Notes under the pieces: generated by a model
The model's database searches: none
The model's input: the letters and a program-made list of their open reading frames with translations, nothing else
Told to the model about the DNA's origin: nothing
Translations under genes and position numbers: made by a program
Assembly: GCA_017998735.1 (NCBI GenBank)
Contig: JAGOCN010000005.1
Span: 1 to 15,644, forward strand
Direction: 5' to 3'
Source of the DNA: Giesbergeria sp.
Lineage (GTDB): Bacteria; Pseudomonadota; Gammaproteobacteria; Burkholderiales; Burkholderiaceae_C
DNA: 15,644 bases
Part shown: positions 7,175 through 14,594 of the stretch, one piece after another
How positions within the stretch are numbered: position 1 is the first letter of the stretch
How the letters are laid out: each line of letters starts with the position of its first letter

Positions 7175-7921
7175 CTACATGTACATGCCGCCGTTGACGT
7201 GCAGCTCCTGGCCCGTCACATAGCCGGCTTCGGGCGAAGCCAGGAACGCCACGGCGTGGGCAATGTCGGCCGGCTTGCCCAGGTGGCCCAGGGGAATCTG
7301 GCTCTGCAGTGCGTCCTGCTGGGCCTGGGGCAGTTTGGCGGTCATGTCGGTGTCGATGAAGCCCGGCGCCACGCAGTTGACCGTGATGCCCCGGCTGCCC
7401 AGCTCGCGCGCCAGGGCGCGCGCCATGCCGGCCACGCCGGCCTTGGCAGCAGCGTAATTGGCTTGGCCCGGGTTGCCCGAAGCCCCCACCACGCTGGTGA
7501 TGCTGATGATGCGGCCAAAGCGCTGCTTCACCATGGGCTTGATGGCGGCGCGGCTGACGCGGAACACCGCACTGAGGTTGGTGTCCAGCACCGCGTCCCA
7601 GTCGCCGTCCTTCATGCGCATGGCCAGCGTGTCGCGCGTGATGCCGGCGTTGTTCACCAGCACCTGCAGGCCGCCCTCGGCCTTGACGATGGCGTCCACC
7701 AGCGCGTCCACGCCGGCGGTGTCGTTCACGTCCAGCAGGGCACCACGGCAGCCGGCATGTGCAGACAACGCCTGCGTGATGCGGGCGGCGCCATCGTCGC
7801 TGGTGGCGGTGCCGATGACACGGTAACCACGCTTGGCCAGTTCCAGCGCAATGGCGGCGCCGATGCCACGCGATGCGCCGGTGACCAGCGCCACGGGCGC
7901 GTTTGCAGAGGGTTGGTTCAT
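7175..7921 (-). CDS. fabG: 3-oxoacyl-ACP reductase
   Basis: NADPH-dependent short-chain dehydrogenase that reduces 3-ketoacyl-ACP to 3-hydroxyacyl-ACP in the cytosol. The protein has 248 residues from the ATG at 7921. The cofactor motif TGASRGIG lies at 14-21, NNAG at 90-93, and the catalytic set is Asn115, Ser143, Tyr156 and Lys160 (YAAAK). The C-terminal QELHVNGGMYM is typical of FabG. The frame is open 52 codons further upstream, but that stretch overlaps fabD and has no SDR similarity. The start codon overlaps the fabD stop as ATGA, which suggests translational coupling. A start at Pro9-Val10 would match shorter homologues, but no start codon is available there. Confidence 0.98.
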   Translation of the reverse strand: MNQPSANAPVALVTGASRGIGAAIALELAKRGYRVIGTATSDDGAARITQALSAHAGCRGALLDVNDTAGVDALVDAIVKAEGGLQVLVNNAGITRDTLAMRMKDGDWDAVLDTNLSAVFRVSRAAIKPMVKQRFGRIISITSVVGASGNPGQANYAAAKAGVAGMARALARELGSRGITVNCVAPGFIDTDMTAKLPQAQQDALQSQIPLGHLGKPADIAHAVAFLASPEAGYVTGQELHVNGGMYM

Positions 7922-8868
7922 GCCAGCAGTTCTTTCACTTCTTGGAGGGTGTTCAGGTCGTACAGCGGCGCGCCCACCAGGGCGGGGTCGATGCGGCGGG
8001 CCAGACCGGCCAGCACCTTGCCGGGGCCGCACTCGACCAGGTGCGTGGCGCCGCGCGCCTTCAGCGCCTGGACGCATTCGACCCAGCGCACCGGGCCAAA
8101 GGCCTGGCGGTAAAGCGCACCACGGATGCCATCAGCATCCTGCTTCACGGCCACGTCGATGTTGTTGACCACGTCCAGCTGCGGCGCGGCCAGCGGCGTG
8201 TCGGCCAGGGCGGCGCGCAGCTTTTCGGCCGCGGGCTTCATCAGGCTGGAGTGGAACGGTGCGGACACCGGCAGAATCAGCGCACGCTTGGCGCCGGCCG
8301 CCTTGAGCGCCGCGCAGGCCTGGTCCACGGCGGCCTTGCTGCCGGCAATGACGGTCTGTGCCGGGTCGTTGAAGTTGACCGCCTCGACCACTTCACTGCT
8401 TGCAGCGCCCATGGCCTGCGTCACCTCCAGGCACACTTCTGCCACACGCGCCGCGTCCAGCCCCAGGATGGCGGCCATGGCGCCGGTGCCCACCGGCACG
8501 GCCTCCTGCATGGCGGCCGCCCGCAGGCGCACCAGCGGCGCGGCCTGCGCCAGCGTCAGCACGCCAGCGGCCACCAGGGCCGAATACTCGCCCAGCGAAT
8601 GGCCGGCCACCGCCACCGGCAGCGCGCCGCCCTCGGCACGCCAGACACGCCACGCGGCCACCCCGGCCACCAGCATCGCCGGCTGGGTGTTGGTGGTCAG
8701 CGACAGCGCTTCCTGCGGACCTTCGCGGACCAGGCGCCTCAGGTCTTCGCCCAGCGCGTCCGAGGCTTCCTGCACCGCTTCTGCAGCAGCAGGGTGGTCC
8801 GCCCAGCCGTTCAGCATGCCGACGGACTGCGAACCCTGGCCGGGAAAAACAAAAGCAAAAGAAGTCAT
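7918..8868 (-). CDS. fabD: Malonyl-CoA:ACP transacylase
   Basis: Transfers malonyl from CoA to AcpP, supplying the extender unit to FabH and FabF. The 316 residues match the family. The nucleophile is Ser91 in GHSLGEYSAL; Arg116 and His206 (APFHSSLM) complete the active site, and Gln11 lies in the N-terminal FPGQGSQ. The stop overlaps the fabG start. It begins 59 bp after the fabH stop codon, with a strong hairpin of a dispersed repeat in that gap; GGAG precedes the ATG by about five bases. The separation from fabH is looser than elsewhere in this block. Confidence 0.98.
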   Translation of the reverse strand: MTSFAFVFPGQGSQSVGMLNGWADHPAAAEAVQEASDALGEDLRRLVREGPQEALSLTTNTQPAMLVAGVAAWRVWRAEGGALPVAVAGHSLGEYSALVAAGVLTLAQAAPLVRLRAAAMQEAVPVGTGAMAAILGLDAARVAEVCLEVTQAMGAASSEVVEAVNFNDPAQTVIAGSKAAVDQACAALKAAGAKRALILPVSAPFHSSLMKPAAEKLRAALADTPLAAPQLDVVNNIDVAVKQDADGIRGALYRQAFGPVRWVECVQALKARGATHLVECGPGKVLAGLARRIDPALVGAPLYDLNTLQEVKELLA

Positions 8869-8895
8869 GGCACTCCAAAAACAAGCATCAAAACA

Positions 8896-8931
8896 GGCTC
8901 CAGCGCTTGCTGGTCAAGCGCTGGCAGCTAC
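8896..8931. repeat. Hairpin repeat between fabH and fabD
   Basis: A perfect 10-bp inverted repeat, CCAGCGCTTG (8900-8909) and CAAGCGCTGG (8915-8924), encloses the 5-nt loop CTGGT. The flanks GGCT(C) and CAGCTAC resemble those of the element family seen at 3139-3188 and 14291-14341. On the minus (coding) strand the stem follows the fabH stop, and only loosely spaced T runs come after it, so it is at best a weak terminator or a processing and stability element. The fabH TAG (8928-8930) lies inside the repeat edge. Confidence 0.75.
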
Positions 8932-9905
8932 ATTTTCAGGAGCACCGAGCCCCAGGTGAATCCACCGCCCACGCCTTGCAGCAGCACGGTGTCATCGGGT
9001 TTGATCTGGCCTGAGCGCACCGCATAGTCCAGCGCCAGAGGCACCGAAGCGGCCGAGGTGTTGCCATGCTGGTCGACCGTGACCACCACTTTTTCCATCG
9101 GCAGTTTCAGCTTGCGCGCGGTGCTTTGCATGATGCGGATGTTGGCCTGGTGCGGAATCAGCCAGTCCACGTCCGCCACCGCCAGGCCCGCCTTGTCCAG
9201 CGTGGCGCGGGCGGTGCTTTCCAGCAGGCCGACGGCCAGCTTGAACACCGCCTGCCCGTCCATCCTGAGCAGCGGGCTGCCAGTGACCTGGCCGCCGGCC
9301 ACATGGCCGGGCACGCACAGGATGTCGGCGTACTTGCCATCGGCATGCAGGTCGGTGGCCAGGATGCCGGGGGTGCTGGAGGCCTCCAGCACCACGGCGC
9401 CGGCGCCGTCGCCAAACAGCACGCAGGTGGAGCGGTCGGTGAAATCGAGGATGCGGCTGAAGATTTCCGAGCCCACCACCAGCGCGCGGCGGGCATTGCC
9501 GGCGCGCACCATGGCATCGGCCACGGTCAGCGCATAGACAAAACCGCTGCACACCGCCTGCACGTCGAACGCGGGGCAGCCGTGCGCGCCCAGCTTGTGC
9601 TGCAGGATGGCGGCGGTGGACGGAAACACCATGTCCGGCGTGGAAGTGGCCACGATGATCAGGTCCAGGTCCTGCGCTTCCAGCCCGGCCGCTTTCAGGG
9701 CATGGCGGGCAGCGTCCAGCGCCATGTCGCTGCACTGCACGTCGGGCGCGGCAAAGTGGCGCGCCTGGATGCCGGTGCGCTCCACGATCCACTCGTCCGA
9801 GGTGTCGATGCCCCGCTGCGCCAGATCGGCCACCAGATCGGCATTGGTGAGCCGGCGCGGCGGCAGGTGGCTGCCGGTGCCGGTAATACGTGAATAGCTT
9901 GTCAT
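8928..9905 (-). CDS. fabH: 3-oxoacyl-ACP synthase III (KAS III)
   Basis: Initiates fatty-acid synthesis by condensing acetyl-CoA with malonyl-ACP. The 325 residues fit the family. The catalytic triad is Cys119 (VQAVCSGF), His252 (PHQANIRI) and Asn282 ([10 protein letters not shown]). The C-terminal [15 protein letters not shown] is characteristic. The start codon shares one base with the plsX stop (TGATG), so translation is probably coupled to plsX. The stop codon is provided by the edge of a hairpin repeat, so the C-terminus abuts that insertion. The gene lies in the conserved plsX-fabH-fabD order, and feedback by acyl-ACP is expected from the family. Confidence 0.98.
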   Translation of the reverse strand: MTSYSRITGTGSHLPPRRLTNADLVADLAQRGIDTSDEWIVERTGIQARHFAAPDVQCSDMALDAARHALKAAGLEAQDLDLIIVATSTPDMVFPSTAAILQHKLGAHGCPAFDVQAVCSGFVYALTVADAMVRAGNARRALVVGSEIFSRILDFTDRSTCVLFGDGAGAVVLEASSTPGILATDLHADGKYADILCVPGHVAGGQVTGSPLLRMDGQAVFKLAVGLLESTARATLDKAGLAVADVDWLIPHQANIRIMQSTARKLKLPMEKVVVTVDQHGNTSAASVPLALDYAVRSGQIKPDDTVLLQGVGGGFTWGSVLLKM

Positions 9906-10963
9906 CAGAGGGACGCTGGCGGCGCACCGCTGCCAGCCGCAGCAGCGGCCTCTTCAGGCACCAGAAAGCGGGCGGCGCTGGCAATGCGGTTGCGGACACG
10001 GTCCAGCAAGTTGTTGCGGGCTGCATCATACGCGCGGTTCAGTGCCTGCCCGAAGGCCACCTCGTCTGCCGAGCCATGGCTTTTGAACACCAGCCCGCGC
10101 AGCCCGAGCAGCGCCGCACCGTTGTAGCGGCGGTGGTCCACGCGCCGCTTGAAGGCCGACAGCACCGGCGAGGCAATGACCGCTGCCGCCTTGGTGAAGG
10201 CATTGCGGGAGAACTCCTGGCGCAGGAAGGCGCCCACCATGGTGGCCAGGCCTTCGCTGGCCTTGAGCGCCACGTTGCCCACAAAGCCGTCGCACACGAC
10301 GATGTCGGTGGTGCCTTTGTAGATGTCGTTGCCCTCGACGTTGCCGTAGAAATTGAGCGTGCCCGAATTGCCCGCCTGGCGCAGCAGCTCGCCGGCCCTC
10401 TTGATGGTGTCGTTGCCCTTGATGGCTTCTTCGCCGATGTTGAGCAGGCCGACGCTGGGCTGGTCCTTGCCCTTGAGCACCGTGTCCAGCGCCGAGCCCA
10501 TGATGGCGAACTGCAGCAGGTGCTGCGCGCTGCAGTCCACGTTGGCGCCCAGGTCCAGCATGGTGGTGGAGCCACCGCGCCCGTTGGGCATCTGCCCGGC
10601 AATGGCCGGCCGGTCGATGCCGTCCAGCGTCTTGAGCACATAGCGGGCAATCGCCATCAATGCGCCGGTGTTGCCGGCCGACACCGCTGCCTGCGCCTTG
10701 CCGTCCTTGACCTGCTGGACGGCCACGCGCATGGACGAGTCCTTCTTGCGCCGCAAGGCCACTTCCACCGCATCGTCCATGGTCACCACCTCGGAGGCAG
10801 GCACCAGCGTGGCACGCTCATGGACAAAGCCTTCCAGCGCGTGCGGCAGCCCGACCAGCAGCAGGTGCGCCTCGGCGTGCTCCTCCAGAAAGGTGCGGCA
10901 GGCCGCCAGCGTGACGCGGGGGCCGTGGTCGCCCCCCATGCAATCCACAGCCAAAGTAATCAT
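9905..10963 (-). CDS. plsX: Phosphate acyltransferase PlsX
   Basis: Converts acyl-ACP to acyl-phosphate, the donor used by PlsY in the first step of phosphatidic-acid synthesis; a peripheral membrane enzyme. From the ATG at 10963 the protein has 352 residues and begins [19 protein letters not shown], the family signature. Other conserved stretches are [34 protein letters not shown], and [10 protein letters not shown] followed by [17 protein letters not shown] two codons upstream is possible but less likely. The stop overlaps the fabH start. A strong terminator after rpmF ends about 50 bp upstream, so expression depends on read-through or on a promoter I could not recognise. Confidence 0.97.
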   Translation of the reverse strand: MITLAVDCMGGDHGPRVTLAACRTFLEEHAEAHLLLVGLPHALEGFVHERATLVPASEVVTMDDAVEVALRRKKDSSMRVAVQQVKDGKAQAAVSAGNTGALMAIARYVLKTLDGIDRPAIAGQMPNGRGGSTTMLDLGANVDCSAQHLLQFAIMGSALDTVLKGKDQPSVGLLNIGEEAIKGNDTIKRAGELLRQAGNSGTLNFYGNVEGNDIYKGTTDIVVCDGFVGNVALKASEGLATMVGAFLRQEFSRNAFTKAAAVIASPVLSAFKRRVDHRRYNGAALLGLRGLVFKSHGSADEVAFGQALNRAYDAARNNLLDRVRNRIASAARFLVPEEAAAAAGSGAPPASL

Positions 10964-11013
10964 GGGCAAGGTTCGAGGGCCGCCTGCACGGCCTGGGCAT
11001 GAAAGATCAGTGC

Positions 11014-11054
11014 ATAAAAAAAGGCCCGTGCTACCACTTTCGTGGCATCGGGCC
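11014..11054 (-). terminator. Intrinsic terminator between rpmF and plsX
   Basis: On the minus strand GGCCCG (11054-11049) pairs with CGGGCC (11028-11023). An inner CCAC/GTGG stem is capped by the tetraloop GAAA, and seven T residues follow. It lies 24 bp after the rpmF stop. Partial read-through would set the ratio of L32 to lipid enzymes. Confidence 0.85.
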
Positions 11055-11077
11055 CGGTGGCTGAAGGCCTGACAGGG

Positions 11078-11260
11078 TCAGGCTTCGGCCTTGTTCTTGA
11101 GCACCTGGCGACCGCGGTAGAAACCGTTGGGGCTGATGTGGTGGCGCAGGTGGATTTCGCCGGTGGTGGGCTCGACCGCGATGCCGGGCACATTCAGGGC
11201 GTTGTGCGAGCGGTGCATGCCGCGCTTGGAAGGGGATTTTTTGTTCTGTTGAACGGCCAT
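11078..11260 (-). CDS. rpmF: 50S ribosomal protein L32
   Basis: Small basic protein of 60 residues in the large ribosomal subunit. [20 protein letters not shown] is the canonical N-terminus, and the C-terminal half has the L32 block [20 protein letters not shown]. There are no cysteines, so this is the zinc-free form of L32. The start is fixed by AGGAG six bases upstream (11267-11271); the frame continues 28 codons further upstream but without similarity. The order yceD-rpmF-plsX is conserved in proteobacteria. A promoter with a perfect -10 box lies in the 105-bp gap upstream and a terminator follows. Confidence 0.98.
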   Translation of the reverse strand: MAVQQNKKSPSKRGMHRSHNALNVPGIAVEPTTGEIHLRHHISPNGFYRGRQVLKNKAEA

Positions 11261-11345
11261 GGTCGGCTCCTGGTCTTTAAAAGGGGTTGGAAAATACGCG
11301 GCGAACCCCATCAAAAGTCGCCAAGGGGCCTGCGCGAAGCCCACG

Positions 11346-11374
11346 ATTATATCTGATGCACAGCTTCAGTTGCC
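11346..11374 (-). promoter_or_regulatory. Candidate promoter of rpmF
   Basis: On the minus strand TATAAT (11351-11346) is a perfect -10 hexamer. At 17 nt spacing the -35 position reads GGCAAC (11374-11369), a poor match. Transcription would start near 11339 with a leader of about 80 nt carrying alternative short stems (GGCGA/TCGCC and CCCC/GGGG). The -35 region overlaps the end of yceD. Confidence 0.5.
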
Positions 11375-11917
11375 TGCCTTGGGGCCGCGCAGGCCGGCCA
11401 GGGCCGCAAAGGGATTGGGTTTTTCGGCGCTGGCCGCCTCGAAATCCTCGTCCGCCACTTTCATCGGCACAGGTTCGGGGCAGACGCCATGGCGCGGCAC
11501 CACCGGCAGCGACATCAGCAGCTCGTCCTCGATCAGCCCGTGCAGGTCGAACTCCCGGCTCAGCGCCAGCAGGTCTTCTTCGGTGTCGTCGTCCAGCGCT
11601 TCGGCGGTGGCCTCGTCGGCGACAAAGCGAAAGCTGCGGTCCACTTCCACCGGCATGTCCACCGGGCCCATGCAGCGCTGGCAGACCATCGGCAGCGTGG
11701 CCTGCGCCTGCAGGTGCAGCCACGGCTGGCCGGCTTCACTGCCCACGGCGCGCAGCTCGCCCGTGGCCTGCCAGTCCACATACAGGTCGGGGTGCAGGCC
11801 CTGGGCTTCCTCCGCCAGGCGTTTGTATTTCAGCAGGGAATCGTGGCCGGTCAGGCGCGTGCCGGCCTGCACGAAGGCCTTGATGTCCAGTTGGTTGGGA
11901 GAGTGGTCCTTGGTCAT
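11366..11917 (-). CDS. yceD: YceD/DUF177 family protein
   Basis: Protein of 183 residues in the YceD family (DUF177), reported in plants and E. coli to affect 23S rRNA accumulation; it usually sits next to rpmF. The hallmark is a Cys pair, Cys79 and Cys82, in LPMVCQRCMGPV, followed by a strongly acidic stretch (ALDDDTEEDLLAL) and DLHGLIEDELLMSLPVVPRH, with PNPFAALAGL near the C-terminus. All are typical. The ATG at 11917 gives MTKDHSPNQLDIKAF; the frame is open 24 codons further, into maf. No Shine-Dalgarno site precedes it, and TACACT lies just six bases before the ATG, so the transcript may be leaderless. The gene diverges from maf with only 25 bp between start codons. Confidence 0.92.
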   Translation of the reverse strand: MTKDHSPNQLDIKAFVQAGTRLTGHDSLLKYKRLAEEAQGLHPDLYVDWQATGELRAVGSEAGQPWLHLQAQATLPMVCQRCMGPVDMPVEVDRSFRFVADEATAEALDDDTEEDLLALSREFDLHGLIEDELLMSLPVVPRHGVCPEPVPMKVADEDFEAASAEKPNPFAALAGLRGPKAGN

Positions 11918-11942
11918 GCGCGCAGTGTAAGAGAATCGCGCC

Positions 11943-12542
11943 ATGCAAAATTTCGCTCCCCGCCAGCGCCCGCTGGTCCTCGCTTCCACCTCCCGCTACC
12001 GGCGCGAACTGCTGCAGCGGCTGGGCGTCGCTTTCACTGTCCACGCACCCGAAGTGGACGAAACCCCGGCCGCCGGCGAAGCCCCGCGCGCCCTGGCACT
12101 GCGTTTGGCGCTGGCCAAGGCACACGCCGTGGCAGCGCTGCAGCCCGAAGCGGTGGTGATCGGCTCCGACCAGGTGGCCGACCTGGCGGGCGAGCCCCTC
12201 GGCAAGCCCGGCACGCACGCCCGCGCCACGCTGCAGCTGCAGCGCATGCGCGGCCAGCGCGTGGTGTTCCAGACGGCGGTGGCCGTGGTCTGCCAGGCCA
12301 GCGGTTTTGCGCAGGTGGACCTGGCGCCAGTCGCAGTGCAGTTTCGCGCCCTGGACGACGCCGAGATCGAACGCTACCTTCTGGCCGAGCAGCCCTACGA
12401 CTGCGCCGGCAGCGCCAAGAGCGAAGGGCTGGGCATCAGCCTGCTGGACGCCATCGACAACGACGACCCGACGGCGCTGATCGGTCTGCCCTTGATCCGC
12501 ACCTGCCGCCTGCTGCGCGGCGCCGGACTGGTGCTGCCATGA
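11943..12542 (+). CDS. yceF: Maf-family nucleotide pyrophosphatase (YceF type)
   Basis: House-cleaning nucleoside-triphosphate pyrophosphatase of 199 residues; the YceF subgroup hydrolyses 7-methyl-GTP. Conserved Maf motifs are LASTSRYRRELLQRLG (13-28), the EVDE acidic site (37-40), GSDQVADLAGEPLGKP (74-89) and the C-terminal YDCAGSAKSEGLG followed by GLPL. The divergent position next to yceD is the same as for E. coli yceF, which supports the subgroup over the dTTP/UTP-specific Maf. The ATG follows a weak AAGAG (11929-11933). The stop overlaps the start of the next gene by four bases, so the two are probably translated together. Confidence 0.93.
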   Translation: MQNFAPRQRPLVLASTSRYRRELLQRLGVAFTVHAPEVDETPAAGEAPRALALRLALAKAHAVAALQPEAVVIGSDQVADLAGEPLGKPGTHARATLQLQRMRGQRVVFQTAVAVVCQASGFAQVDLAPVAVQFRALDDAEIERYLLAEQPYDCAGSAKSEGLGISLLDAIDNDDPTALIGLPLIRTCRLLRGAGLVLP

Positions 12543-13384
12543 GCGCGGCGCCCACGCCCTCCTCCCCTGCTTGGGCGACCACCGCCGCAGCGCCAGCCAC
12601 GGCACCCGCTGCTGGGGTGCGTGGCACGCTCTACCTGGTGCCGGCGCCGCTGGACTTTGGCTGCGATGCGCAGATGCCGCTGCAAGGCAGCCTGCCCGAA
12701 GCCACCCTGGCCACGGCGGCGCGCCTGACGCACTGGGTTTGCGAAAACGCCAAGAGCGCCCGTGCCTACCTCAAGCGCATCGACGCCCTGCACCCGCTGG
12801 CGCTGCCGCTGCAGGAGCAGACCCTCACCGAGCTGCCGCGCGAGGTGCACAAGAAGGGCGACCACGGCGGCAAGGGCGCGGCGGTGTTTGACGCCCGCCC
12901 GCTGCTGGCGCCGGCGCTGGCCGGGCACGACCTGGGGCTGGTCAGCGAAGCGGGCATGCCGGCCGTGGCCGACCCCGGCAGTTCGGTGGTGCGCGCCGCG
13001 CACGAACTGGGCATTAGCGTGGTGCCGCTGGTCGGGCCGGTGTCGCTGCTGCTGGCGCTGGCGGCCAGTGGTTTGAGCGGGCAGAGCTTTGCCTTTGTCG
13101 GCTACCTGCCGCAGGACGCGGCCGAGCGCACGCAGCGCATCCGTGCGCTGGAGGCCACCGCGCTGCACAGCGGCCAGACCCAGCTGTTCATTGAAACGCC
13201 CTACCGCAATGCCGCCCTGCTGCAGGCGCTTTTGCAGGCGCTGCAGCCGGGCACGCGGCTGTCGGTCAGCAGCGGGCTGACGCTGGCCACCAGCGCCACG
13301 CGCAGCCACAGCGTGCAGCAGTGGCGCCGCCAGCCGGCAGCGCCCGACAAGCACACGCCGGCGGTGTTTGCCATCGGCCGCTGA
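12539..13384 (+). CDS. RsmI-like SAM-dependent methyltransferase (tetrapyrrole-methylase fold)
   Basis: Protein of 281 residues whose central part has the signature of the RsmI family (16S rRNA 2'-O-methyltransferase): VSEAGMPAVADPG (135-147), a VVPLVGP motif at 161-167 and the SAM-binding LALAASGLSGQSFAFVGYLP. The N-terminus differs from true RsmI. LYLVPAPLDFG replaces the usual LYVVATPIGN, and it is followed by WVCENAKSARAYLKRI and a Lys/His/Gly-rich loop (EVHKKGDHGG, 102-111). I therefore call it a Burkholderiales paralogue rather than rsmI; its substrate is unknown. The first 25 residues are Ala/Pro-rich and probably disordered. The start overlaps the yceF stop as ATGA. It converges with the ZIP gene across 51 bp. 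Confidence 0.87.
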   Translation: MSAAPTPSSPAWATTAAAPATAPAAGVRGTLYLVPAPLDFGCDAQMPLQGSLPEATLATAARLTHWVCENAKSARAYLKRIDALHPLALPLQEQTLTELPREVHKKGDHGGKGAAVFDARPLLAPALAGHDLGLVSEAGMPAVADPGSSVVRAAHELGISVVPLVGPVSLLLALAASGLSGQSFAFVGYLPQDAAERTQRIRALEATALHSGQTQLFIETPYRNAALLQALLQALQPGTRLSVSSGLTLATSATRSHSVQQWRRQPAAPDKHTPAVFAIGR

Positions 13385-13435
13385 GCGCCAGGGCGCGGCA
13401 GCGCTTTTACAACTGCCGGGCAGCGCAGCGCGGGT

Positions 13436-14305
13436 TCAGCCGTGGCCGGTGCCGTGCGCCAGACCGCTGACCAGCGTCACCAGCCCAATGCCCAGCAGCA
13501 GCCAGACCACCTGCACCGCCGTCTGGCCCGCCGACAGGCGCTTTTGCAGCTGCGGAATCAGGTCGGCCAGCGCCACATAGACAAAGCTGCTGGACGCCAC
13601 GGTCAGAAAGTACGGCAGGCTCTCGTGCAGCCGCTCGACCAGAAAATACCCCGCCAGACCGCCCAGCGCGGTGACTGCGCCGGCCATCGACACCTTGATC
13701 AGCGCCATGCGGCGGTCGGGGCTGGACTGGCGCAGCACCACCAGGTCGCCCATGTGGTGCGGCACTTCGTGCGCCAGCACCGACACGGCGGCAATCAGCC
13801 CCAGGCGCACATCGGCGACAAAAGCCGAGGCAATCAGCACGCCGTCGCCAAAGCAGTGCACGCTGTCGCCGGTCAGCACCGACCAGCTGCCCACGCGCGG
13901 CGCGGTTCCGGCGCCGGCACCCTGGCCGTGCGCATGCGCATGCGCATGCGCATGGGAAGGCCCGTGGTCATGCCCGTGGGAATGCCCGTGCAGGTGGCCA
14001 TGGTCGTCGTGGCTGTGCTCGTGCCCGTGGTGCCACAGCTCGGCCTTGTCCAGCAGAAAGAAAAACACCAGCCCGACCAGCAGCGTGGCAAACAGGTCGT
14101 GCGCGCTGGCCTCGCCCTCGAACGCTTCGGGCAGCAGGTGCATGAAGGCGGTGGCCAGCAGCGCGCCGGCCGCCAGGCTGAGCAGGTGCTGCGGCCCGAC
14201 GCTGTCCTGGCGCCCGCCCAGGCCGGCGCGCATCAGCAGCGCCGCCACCCACACACTGCCAATGCCCGCGGCCAGCGTGGCCAACACAATTGCTATCAAT
14301 GTCAT
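13436..14305 (-). CDS. ZIP-family divalent metal transporter
   Basis: Inner-membrane metal-ion transporter of 289 residues, probably zinc or iron import, with about eight hydrophobic segments. The metal-binding motifs are present: His150 with Asp154 (SVHCFGDG) in TM4 and His179-Glu180 with His183 and Asp187 (AHEVPHHMGD) in TM5. A histidine-rich cytoplasmic loop (about 92-127) with (HG/HD/HA) runs lies between TM3 and TM4, as in many ZIP proteins. The start is odd: the ATG and first codons (MTLIA) lie inside a dispersed repeat, and AGGA stands about 15 bases upstream, too far for good use. An in-frame CTG three codons earlier would be better spaced. Neighbouring genes do not suggest the metal; no Zur or Fur site was recognised. 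Confidence 0.92.
   Translation of the reverse strand: MTLIAIVLATLAAGIGSVWVAALLMRAGLGGRQDSVGPQHLLSLAAGALLATAFMHLLPEAFEGEASAHDLFATLLVGLVFFFLLDKAELWHHGHEHSHDDHGHLHGHSHGHDHGPSHAHAHAHAHGQGAGAGTAPRVGSWSVLTGDSVHCFGDGVLIASAFVADVRLGLIAAVSVLAHEVPHHMGDLVVLRQSSPDRRMALIKVSMAGAVTALGGLAGYFLVERLHESLPYFLTVASSSFVYVALADLIPQLQKRLSAGQTAVQVVWLLLGIGLVTLVSGLAHGTGHG
13931..13954. repeat. Hexanucleotide tandem repeat (CGCATG)x4
   Basis: Four exact copies of CGCATG lie inside the ZIP transporter gene and encode His-Ala dipeptides in its histidine-rich loop. The unit is two codons, so gain or loss would keep the frame. Confidence 0.95.
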
Positions 14306-14341
14306 AGCTACCAGCGTACTTCCTGTATGGGCCAGAGGCCG
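14291..14341. repeat. Degenerate dispersed repeat at the start of the ZIP gene
   Basis: Read on the minus strand it runs from GGCCTCTGGCC to TAGCTATGACATTGATAGCA. This matches the ends (GCCTC-AGC, AGCT, TTGATAGC) of the repeats at 3139-3188 and 8896-8931 with a diverged centre. It contains the ZIP start codon. The family membership is my alignment by eye. Confidence 0.55.
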
Positions 14342-14594
14342 TTTTCATCATAAAAATCTTGACAGCCGCAGGCCCCGGTCATTCCAGGGCCGGCCGGCGC
14401 GGCAGCCGCGCTGCCTGCCGTGCACCACCCGTGCACCGTGGCCCGGCGCCGCCCCCAAAAAAGCCGCCCGGCCGTGGCGGGGCGGCTGTGGGACCGGGCC
14501 GGTGCCCGGTGCGGATTGTGCGGGATCTGTCTGCTCTGGCCCTGGAAGCCGCGCCAGCCCGACGGCACCAGCAGGCCAGTGCGCGCCTGCGGCG
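14306..14594. other. 289-bp gap between the hydrolase gene and the ZIP gene
   Basis: No gene is seen. The gap holds most of the degenerate repeat (to 14341), a weak minus-strand -10-like TATGAT (14352-14347) without a -35, the terminator at 14455-14487 and a small hairpin, ACCGGGC/GCCCGGT (14493-14510). Confidence 0.6.
14455..14487 (-). terminator. Intrinsic terminator after the hydrolase gene
   Basis: On the minus strand AGCCGCCC (14487-14480) pairs perfectly with GGGCGGCT (14469-14462) around a 10-nt loop and is followed by a run of T residues (14462-14457). It lies about 107 bp downstream of the hydrolase stop codon and separates that gene from the ZIP gene. Confidence 0.85.

Noticed and set aside
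9890..11002. Plus-strand open frame of 370 codons opposite plsX
   Set aside because: It mirrors plsX in the antisense frame; the product is His/Gly/Arg-rich with no recognisable family.
11489..12538. Long upstream extension of the methyltransferase frame through yceD and yceF
   Set aside because: The extension runs antisense to yceD and out of frame with yceF; similarity to methyltransferases begins only after the ATG at 12539, which overlaps the yceF stop.
14359..14387. Plus-strand TTGACA as a -35 box
   Set aside because: No -10-like hexamer lies 16-18 nt downstream and no plus-strand gene follows.
14493..14510. ACCGGGC/GCCCGGT hairpin as a second terminator after the hydrolase gene
   Set aside because: No T-run follows on either strand; the terminator at 14455-14487 is sufficient.
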